64,000 nucleotides of DNA from Miscanthus floridulus. Lineage: Eukaryota; Streptophyta; Magnoliopsida; Poales; Poaceae. Of this stretch, positions 55,139 to 64,000 are shown piece after piece. Under the pieces are notes generated by a model, which saw only the letters and a list, made by a program, of their open reading frames with translations, was not told the DNA's origin and did no database searches. The position numbers and the translations under genes are program-made. The stretch covers positions 116,346,123 to 116,410,122 of the forward strand of contig NC_089588.1 of assembly GCF_019320115.1 (NCBI RefSeq), read 5' to 3'. Each line of letters begins with the position of its first letter. Position 1 is the stretch's first letter.

Positions 55139-58100
55139 TGTGACAGAACCGCCCAATTTATACAAGATCAAGTACGGCAGCCCCCGTTTAACACATTGAT
55201 GCGTGCATACTTTCATTTATATAAACCCGATAGTCCGTCGAGTGTCCCGAAGGACCTCGGTAAATCAACATCATAACCAAGATCGAGTGATTAAGCAAAT
55301 ACACATCACATACATAGAGTTGCAGCAGAAATAATGTTTACAATGAGTTCACAAATAATAATACAAGTTTGGGTTTCAAAACTGATTGGTCAAAAAAACA
55401 TAGCTTTCAAATGATTACAATAATATAAGTTCCAAATACATTGCTAGCATAAGTGACATCCTCTGATAAAATCATATAGATGAGAAATAAATATAGAGTC
55501 ACCAAGCCCACCGGCGGTTAACCACCTTCTTCAGTAGGCCAAGAACTTCACTTGCAACATGGTGGGATAAACCCTGAGTACTCGAATGTACTCAGCTAGA
55601 CCTACCCATCATAAACAAGAAATAATGTGACACCAAGGAGTATGCAAGGCTTTATTGGTAGAGCTAACTTTGACAAAATTTTGCATAAAAGCCACTAGTT
55701 TAGCTGTACATTTTATAATTCGGTAACCAAGTTAATTATAGCTATTCATCTCTAGATTAGCAACTAACCTATGCCAAACATGTGGAATATCATTTAGTAA
55801 CAGACAACCATAACCATTGTCGGTGTAACATTTCCATATTCATCATAACCATCAAATTCCATTAATTAATGCTACGTTGCCGCTGCTCAGTCAAGTTCTC
55901 ACTATCCGGGAGAGGCGGCGATTCAAATCGATTCCTACCCAGCTAGGGAATTTATTCCTAACACAAACCGAGGCACACCTGCGCTAAGGTATCCTTAGGT
56001 CACCTTTGGTACAATTCAGATACAGTCATGGGTCCAATCAGCGCCGCACCCTCAGAGATTCTACCAATATGCTAGGAAGATCAGGACTCAAACCCACCCA
56101 TGGACTCATGCCATTGGCTCTCTACACATACTTACTACCTCCAGTGTGCGCACTTCCACTTATCGGGGACCGACCTAAATTGAACTACTCGGCTTCACTG
56201 TCGTATTGTCAGATTCGGCCAGCTAAGTGCTAGGCATGTGTTCAACATGACATGAGGACGTACAACGAATCGATCCTTAATCAACACAGACGGGGATAGA
56301 TAGGTTAGTGTTTGTTAGATGACACTCGCTTGGTGAGCATATCCTATTCAGGCATGTACTCCAAGGGTCTTTCCATCTTCGGGATAGGTCCACCAACACC
56401 GTCTTCTGGTTCGATTTCATCATCACGTCCTTCACGTGGTGCATCTAGCGTACCTAGATGAGATGCAATACTGCAAGTGCATGAATATGAACAATGGTTA
56501 AATCATATTGATTTAAGCACTAGAGAGCAAGTCATTCAACTAAGTAACTAGGGCTACATAATTTAGAGCATGCACTAGCAACATCAAGAATGGGCAATCA
56601 ACTTAAGTGCATACATAGAATTTGGACAGCAGTATAGCAGTCACGTGTTTTAACCATAACTGGAGTTACAATCATTCAATAAGAGTGATCTTGGACTTTA
56701 TGGAAAGATAATGAAATTTTCTACAACTTTGTTATGCATTCCAGAAGCTAACTCATAGGTTAACATGATCAAATATGCCAATATCTCAGGTCTATACTGA
56801 TAAGGATAGAAAACTAACATTAACTTTAGAAATGTATAACTGGAGTTGTAATCATCCAACAAGCATGATCCTTAACTTTATAGAAATCTTATTAAGTTAT
56901 CTACAACTTTATTATCATATTTAAGTGATTCAACAGTTATTTGGCATTAAACACACAAAGCAACAATTCTGTCCAAAACATGGACATAATCTGACATGTA
57001 ACTTCAGATAGCAATAAGTTGAGTTCTAGCTTTCACAACAAGCTGGTTCTAGACTTTTTAGAAATATTATCAAACCATGCACAATTTTGTTATAAACATT
57101 ACAAGCTAATTCCAAAGTTAACTAGGTCAAACATCACAAAGAAGACATCTCTATCCAGATTAGAACATAATCTATCACTCCACTTCACAAGCTCATAACT
57201 GGAGATTTAGACCACAAAAAAAGGGTGATCTTTAACAACTGGGAAAGATCCTAAAAAGCACTACACTTCTTCTATTATCTACAAGACATGATTCAAAACT
57301 TAGCTAAGTCAAACAACACAATCATTCAGATCTGTACAGAGAGCATGCAAAACTTAACAACAAACTTCTAAAATCTATAGCTTCTAAATTATCAGGCCTA
57401 TGGTCATGACAATTTAAAAAAAAGGAAGATTATTAAGTTACCTACAACTTTGGTATTCACCATATTCACAGAAAACATCATTATCACCACGAAATTAATT
57501 GCCTAACCACAACCATACATGCAGCCATTTCAGCACGTATGCGACATGGCTCTTCATTTAGTTCTTTAACAAGGTAACATATGCATAAGTTAAACACATA
57601 GGTCACAACTGCTATGAACATAGTTAATTAGCATTGGTTCTAGGTAACATGAAACACCATAAACACTTTAAGCAAGAATTAAAGCAAGGATGAAGAACTT
57701 GTATAAGCAACATAATCACTAGTTGTTACATTAACATGAGAGCATACATATAAGTTATATTTGAAGCTTACCCACTACTTATCATAACTTAGCATCTTAT
57801 ATATCACTTAACAATATCTATTAAAAGCATCACATGACTTAATTGCATGCATCTACTAGCATCCTTTCATTATCCAATTATACACTAAAACATATATATT
57901 AATTATAGGTGATGTGGTAAACACCTCATTTGGAGCTGAGATTTTTATGGATGAGATATGTTATCAAAACATGACTACTTTAATAAAGATCACATACTCA
58001 GGTTTTATATTTTAATTACTATGAAAAAGACAAATGGCTATTGCAAGAAAACAGGTAAAACCAAGATAAATATAAAGATCATTATTTTCTATAAATATAT

Positions 58101-60561
58101 AGCCATATTATATGTTATCATGGTAGTACAACATCATACAAAGCTAGTGGAACCATATTTTTCATGTTTACACCTACATTTAAAATTATAACTTATTTAA
58201 AACCATTTATCAAGCAATAAACAAGTTAAATCAATCATACTACATCCGATAATCATAAAATTTTTACCACAGCACACAAATAGTATTAGTAGCCTACCAT
58301 AAAATTTTAACAGCCATTGGAGCATCCAAACTTTATATATGAAAATGACAAGCAAAATAAGCTAAAATTGCCTATTTAACAAGATTAATAAAAAACATGA
58401 TAAAAACAGTACACAACTAGCATGTTTAATATTTTTCTTAGCTAGAGAGTGTCATCACAAGACTAACACATCTAGAATCACAATTTTTGGACTTCTATAA
58501 TTCAATATATGCATCTAACCAACTTAAAAGGATTTCTAAAAGCACTTTGCAAGAATAAATAAAAACATTAGAAACTTTCTACTAACATATATCATATTAT
58601 GACTCTACTGTGTAGATCTACTCACAAGGATTCAAAAAAGTCCTCATTTGCTATTTTATGTTTTTTTCTACAATTTGTAATGCTTTTCCAAAGTTTTAGC
58701 CATAAAAGAAAAATAGATTTGCACCGAGGACCCTAACTTTTCACTAAAATAGATTCCAGCAAACAAGTCCTTATTGGTACTATTCCTTGAGTCACATGAT
58801 TCATAGTTGGGTCCTTCCCTTTCACCTAATTCCTACGTGAGGTCCTTCACTCGGACAGAACAGAGGAGGCCGACGGCGGCTCGAATTCCGGCGAGGTGGT
58901 CCTCCTCCGGCGGCGAGAGGTGGCGGCGTAGTGCCAGGGGATCCATGCGCATCCATGGGATAGCTTGGCTCGACCCGAGGTGGCCTGCGGCCTGCTGGCC
59001 ATGGAAGCAGATGACAATAGCGACGGTAGCCTCCGGCGATCTGGCTAGCTGGCGGCGGAGGGAGGCTCAACGTGCGCTGGAGTTCTAGAGGGGCTGTGGG
59101 CATCCGAGGGTACCATTGGCTCACTCCACGGTGGCCCGAGGCCAGCCAGCCACGCGTAGTGGTGCCGACGGCGAGGACGATGGTAGAGAGGCTGCAACCG
59201 ATGGGTCATGGCTCGGATTCACCCCGCGAGCGTGGGCAGGACACAGAGGGGTGTGAGGCGAACAAGTTTGTGCGTGTAGTTTGGGCAGAGAGGGCTTAGA
59301 GGGTGGGGAACACGGTGGGCAGTGGCGAGCTCGGCTGGCAATGGCAGCCATGGCGTCCGCCCCTGCAAGCAGCAGCATCGTGAGAGGAAGAGCGCAAGGG
59401 AGGGCGAGAGCGAGTGAAGGGGAACGTGCCTGGCTCTCCGCATGGCTGGAGCACAAGGGAGCGCAAGAGCAAGCAGCAGCATCGATGCAGGGGCATAGGG
59501 ACACACGATAGCAAGGTGGGGCGCTCAGCTTGGGCATTTTATCGAGCACGTAGCGGGCAACAGTGTGGCCGGCGTGGGAGTGGATTTTGGGACAGTCACT
59601 AGCCGAATTGGACCTTGGGACCAAAAGCAAAGTTGAAGCCCATGAACTGCTCTACATCTTTCATTAAGGGCGCCGAGCCATTAGAGAAATAGATTAATGG
59701 GTAATTAAGCCTGGATTTGATGCTGTCAGCGACTAATCAAAGATTAAGCCTTTCTCTTCTTGAGCTCGAATTACTTGACCGAAACATGGTCAAATTGATT
59801 CCAACTTTTTGTGTGTCCTTCTCCAAAACATATATTCCAACTTTTACTTTTGGCTCAACTTGAGGTGTTTAACAAATTTTAGAGAACGTAGGACGCCAAT
59901 GTCAATGACGATGAATTCCAGACTTAGAATTATTTAGAGCCTAGAAATAGTTGTTGATTCCATCTTGAGTCCTCCATTTGAGCCACTTAGAAGTTGAATA
60001 AGGTCTGGGTCCAAAAATAAAGTTTATTTTACTCCACTCAAACTTCAACTTTTATTTAAGGTCAAACTTCCTATCTGGTACAGAAACCATTTTTCATCTT
60101 GGTCAAAGCAGCACCTCGTTAAACCCTGTAATTATTGAGGCCTTTTCTTGACATTTGCTCAACACGAACCCTTCACGACTTTTGTTGTAGAGTTAAATTA
60201 GAGTTATTTGGGCAAGGTAGCAAGGTTTGGTCGACATCTCATATTCCCATTTACTTAATAAAGCAATCCAAGAAAGATTATAACTTATCATTTCATGTGA
60301 CTTCTTGATTCCAAACTTCATGACACTTTTCCACTGGTCAAGATTGATGCATGTTGATGTAATGTACATGAAATAAGCATGTTTAACATTACTCTTGCAT
60401 AATCTTAACAAGGGTTCACATGTAAGTAAGGGTGTGTTGTCCAAGTTTAAGTTGGATCCCACTCTTGTAGATTTGATCTTGACACCTTCATCACCACTTA
60501 ACATGTCATGTTTGGGCTCAAATCCATTGCTCAACTGGTCATAAACACCTGGGGTGTTATA
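55139..60561 (-). mobile_element. 5.4-kb solo-LTR-like insertion (copy B)
   Basis: 5423 bp with the same ends as in copy A. The flanking 5-mers have diverged (GCGGA left, GTGGG right), which supports GCGGG in copy A as the original target duplication. No coding domain; GC-rich block at about 58820-59600. Confidence 0.65.
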
Positions 60562-60566
60562 GTGGG

Positions 60567-60719
60567 GGCACCCTGATGTGCGACTATAGGGGAGATTGTT
60601 GGGGTTTAGTCCCACTTCGGATATCGATGGTTGAGGAGCACAACATATAAGGTGGGGGCGGTCCAACCTATCAGGCTAGTATTTTGGGTTGAGTTAGGCC
60701 CAAGGCCTTGGTATGTTGG
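60567..60719 (+). mobile_element. TRIM right part (copy B)
   Basis: Internal remnant, then LTR start at 60597, truncated at 60719 as in copy A. Positions 60720-60999 hold no recognisable gene. Confidence 0.78.
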
Positions 60720-60999
60720 CCCAAAATCCTATGCAAGAAAATGCTGGTGAGGTATATTTGTTAATAATCTTGCATCTCTTATATATATGAAATTAAACAT
60801 AATTCTATTAATTCGTATATATCTTTGTGTTTCTACGTACATAGCCCTCAAGATCGACGACGTCGACGAAAAGTAGTAAAAGTGTACGAGGCCTGACAAA
60901 ACTATTGGAGGGCTACTACATAACCACATAAGTCGATCCTAATACCAGCAAACTGTTCTAGCCAAAAAACAATGCAAAGAAGTTCATAAACCACTATGA

Positions 61000-63590
61000 G
61001 TTCTTGTTAGGGACAGGGTCCCGATCAGCGTCCATGAATGGAAAAAGAAGAAGGTTGATCCTCTAATCATTTTTGTCTCTGAGCGAGAGAAGGACCTTCT
61101 TTGGGATTCAGTCACTGCACATTTCAATCTATCAGTAGATGAAGATTTAAAAAACTAGTTAAAAGTTAGGCTCTCAAGAAGATGGCCACACAATTCCAAG
61201 CCTAGAAGAAGAAGTTGTACATTGAATTTGTCAAGAAGAATCTAACTCTAGATTTCAGTCAAAATAGCCTGTACAAAAAGTTGAGGGACGACTGACCTAA
61301 ATTTGTGAGGTACAAGACATCGAAAGAGGGTGAGAAAGGGGTGAGAAGGAACAAATAGAATGCACGACAGAAGGTATACCATCATAAAATGGGATCAGGT
61401 GGCTACAGGAGTGCCATTCCAAAGTGGCAAAGAATGGAAGCAGACCTGCTTGCCAAAGGGATCCATCCATTTTCACTCGAATGGCCCAAACGCTCCAAGA
61501 ATTGGTTTTTTGCGCATGGGGATCACAGGACCCAAAGATCGGGGAGCCAGTTATTGGTGGAGAAATCATAACAGTAGCACAAAGATTTATCGATATTGTA
61601 GATGCTTCTACCAGTGGTGCTTTTGTGCCCAACAAAGAGAAGGATGAGCTAACGTACACCCTCCAGACTCTTGAACACCCTAGGTGAACGCGTGGCAAAG
61701 GCATGTCGGCATGGCTTCCCTTAGGACGCCGCTACCTATAGAAGCCGCCAGTGAAGGAAGGATGAGGAGGCAGAGAGGATCCACATGTTAGATGTGGCGG
61801 TGCTTCGATCGCAGGAGCGAGAACAAAACATGGACGTGAGAGTACAAGATGAAATCAAATGGCAAGTGGGACTATAGTTGAGTAGCCAGAGGCAGTCATC
61901 AACATTAGAGCATGTAGTCAACGTTAGCCCACCTCAACTAAGAAGTAGCTGCGCTTCCACTGAGCTCCCAAATCAAGATGATGCATTGCAGCACTTCCCC
62001 ATGGATGACATCACCGTGCCTTTGACGCCATGTGAGCAGCACATTCCCTTGGGGAATAATGGTGCCAAAGTCTTGGTGGCGCATGGTATTGTTTCTCCTA
62101 TGGTCCCTAAGAAGACACCAACAAGCCATGGGATCAAATTCCACCTGGCTATTATAGCGTCTCGGTGGATAGAGTTATCAAAAACTATATGGAAGTGCCT
62201 CTTGACTTTCCTAGAGGTTGTGGGGAGAAGACGATAGGACAAGTAGAGCATTCATTTGTTTTATGGCGCAAGTGCTACATCATTATTCTTGGTGCGGCGG
62301 CTAGGGTACCATCGCCTCCTGCTCAACTACCTCACAATAGGTGCGGATGAAAGTGAACGAAATAGTTTTTCAACAATCATTCTTAATAATTGGCTTCTCA
62401 TGTAATAATCACTTTTGTACTCATAGGTCTCCCAACCTGAGTCTAGTTCTTTGATCCCTTGAAGATCATCAGAGTGCTATGGATGATGATGCATTCCATG
62501 GCATGACTACATCTCCATCTCCATCACCTCCAAGGCGGTCTCCCCCTCCTCCACCTCCCGCACCGTAGAGCCAAAAGAGGCCCCCACCCTCAGTGAAGTC
62601 CCTGGTGAAGAATAAAGCCAACCATCATAAAAAAAAGCCTCCTTTAGAGAAGTTGCCTTATGAGAAGTTTGAAGAGGAATCAGAAGCGGTGGTACAAAAA
62701 GATTTGGATAATTGGCAGAAAAGTTTAGTAGATCAAAAGCAAGGAGGTTGAAACTTTAGAAAAACCTGCCAAAGCCACACTACATAGCTCAACATGAACT
62801 AAGGAAAAAATCAATAATCGCGAGAAAAAGCAAGGTGATGCACGTGAGCCCTCGCCATTATCAGACTATGAACGCACTCTCAACAAGTCATATAAGGCAT
62901 CCTAGAAAGCGAAGAGAGCAGGACGCTCTCGACAAATCTCTGCTCAGCTGCTGGTGTCTGTAAGTGATTCTTTCTACAATTGAAGTAACTTGCATGTTAG
63001 TTCGTTGTCTATATACAATTATCCTCACACACTATATATTCTTTTGTACTACTTAAATGTAGATATGAGATGCTGAAACTAAAGAGAAAAGGGTTAAATG
63101 ATGTTGGTTTCATGGATCCGAATCACACATTCAATGACACGCTTACTCGATATGATATATGGTGACCTCAAGTGGAGAATAATCTATTTAGGTTCTTAGA
63201 TAACCAACATGACAAGACACTGATACTCTTCCCTTAAAACTTCAAGTGAGTGTTAATGTCTTGTGACCATTTTATTTTGCTTACTGAATATTGACTTTAG
63301 TTAATGAGTTATGCCTGCTTATAAACATGTAGCTATCACTGGATACTGCTGGTCATAGATATGCATAGGAGTATTGTAAAGATCTTTAACTCAGTGGCAA
63401 AACCCCAAGAAGATTACCAAGAAATGATAGATATTCTCCATTGGTAATTTCGGTCTCGCATACTATATACTCTCTTATGCCACTTTATTAATATAACTCC
63501 ATTTATTTATTTTGTTGGGCAGTGCTTGGAAAAGGTTCACCGAGAAACACCATTATGGTCAATGGAAAGTGCCTTTGAATGTAGTCTGAA
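61000..63590 (+). pseudogene. CACTA-type transposase relic with Ulp1-like C-terminal part (copy B and beyond)
   Basis: Carries the same Ptta/En/Spm domain as copy A, then continues past the A/B border through PMDDITVPLTPCEQHIPLG (near 62000), FPRGCGEKTIGQ and LWRKCYIII (62210-62290), a proline-rich linker (62520-62600), and a C-terminal part resembling Ulp1-type cysteine proteases: LTRYDIW, FRFLDNQHDKT, then YHWILLVID after a likely intron at 63246-63332. A second intron seems to end with GGGCAG near 63523. The expected catalytic aspartate position reads asparagine (KIFNS), and the cysteine region is missing. Stops and frame shifts occur throughout. The transposase and Ulp1 parts may be one gene, as seen in some plant elements. 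Confidence 0.7.
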
Positions 63591-64000
63591 AGGGACCATG
63601 ATGCCTTAGAGGGGCGTGAATTAGGCAACTTAAAATTCTACTTCTAAACTATGGCCTCTTTTTCTAACCTTAGCAAAACCTATGCAAAAAGATAAACTAT
63701 CTAAATGTGCAACTACAATTTTGCTAGTGTGTTGCTATCTCTACCGCAAAAGGAGTTATGCAAACAATGTAAATGCGGAAGCTAAAGAGTAAGGTAGAGA
63801 TATGCAAACTCCCGTTGATGACTCTAGTATTTTTACCGAGGTATCAAGAAGCGCGCAAGCTTCTCCCTAATCCTTGTTGGAGCCCCTTGCAAAGAATCCC
63901 TCACAAGGGCCAAGCTCTGAGTCGGGTAATCTCCATGGATAGCCCTAGGCCTTCCCCACATGCAAGTGGGTCTCTAGTGTGCCATCGTGCAAGCCTCTCT
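63591..64000. other. Unclassified repeat-like sequence at the right edge
   Basis: The relic stops abruptly before AGGGACCATGATGCCTTAGA, which looks like the start of another dispersed grass repeat. No coding frame and no terminal repeats can be judged because the window ends. Confidence 0.4.

Larger units (their letters stand above)
48086..61850 (+). repeat. Segmental duplication, copy B
   Basis: Direct repeat of copy A without the Tat element. It carries the uninterrupted Tat target site (CCAACGTATTTCACCG near 48428-48443). Homology to A ends at 61850. Window position 1 aligns with 48086. Confidence 0.93.

Overview
The window is plant nuclear DNA, most likely from a grass (Poaceae). The support is a Ty3/gypsy Tat-lineage retrotransposon with two RNase H domains, copia gag relics, TRIM elements primed by initiator-methionine tRNA, Tourist-like MITEs, a CACTA-type transposase relic and a CYP71-type cytochrome P450 pseudogene. 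I see no intact ordinary host gene and no rRNA or tRNA gene. Almost every base belongs to a mobile element or a duplication of one. Species cannot be told from this sequence alone.

Layout. (1) Positions 1-26216 (copy A) and 48086-61850 (copy B) are two directly repeated copies of one segment. In order it holds: the pol end of an old gypsy element, a 57-bp minisatellite, a decayed antisense gene of the same old element, its 3' LTR, and a TRIM split by a 5.4-kb solo-LTR-like insertion, then a CACTA-type transposase relic. (2) Copy A is interrupted at 353-12831 by a young, near-complete 12.5-kb Tat-lineage retrotransposon with 5-bp target duplications (GTATT). Its exact empty site is preserved in copy B. 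(3) Between A and B lies a direct tandem array of about 6-8 kb units: U1 26686-32370, U2 32371-38770, U3 38771-46639 and truncated U4 46640-47665. A complete unit holds a copia gag relic carrying a TRIM, two MITEs, unclassified DNA, and all or part of a minus-strand P450 pseudogene. (4) From 61851 copy B continues through more of the CACTA-type gene, including a decayed Ulp1-like protease part, into an unclassified repeat at the right edge.

The most interesting object is the young Tat element. Between pol and the 3' LTR it carries, on the opposite strand, an apparently intact six-exon gene for a plant mobile domain (PMD) protein. All five introns are phase 0 and the gene has its own TATA box. 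The whole element (LTRs, gag, pol and antisense gene, in all reading frames and on both strands) is also peppered with the hexamer GCCGAT/ATCGGC. I hand-counted about 94 occurrences in 12.5 kb, where about 6 are expected by chance. The neighbouring 13.4 kb of copy A holds about one. Such element-wide amplification of a short motif beside a captured nuclear-protein gene resembles the known VANC/VANDAL anti-silencing arrangement of Arabidopsis DNA transposons. For this element that is a hypothesis only.

Relative order of events read from the sequence: the old gypsy element, TRIM and copia elements came first. Tandem amplification and the A/B duplication followed, with copies now a few percent diverged. 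The Tourist insertion in U2 and the Tat insertion in A (LTRs differ at 2 of 859 positions) came last.
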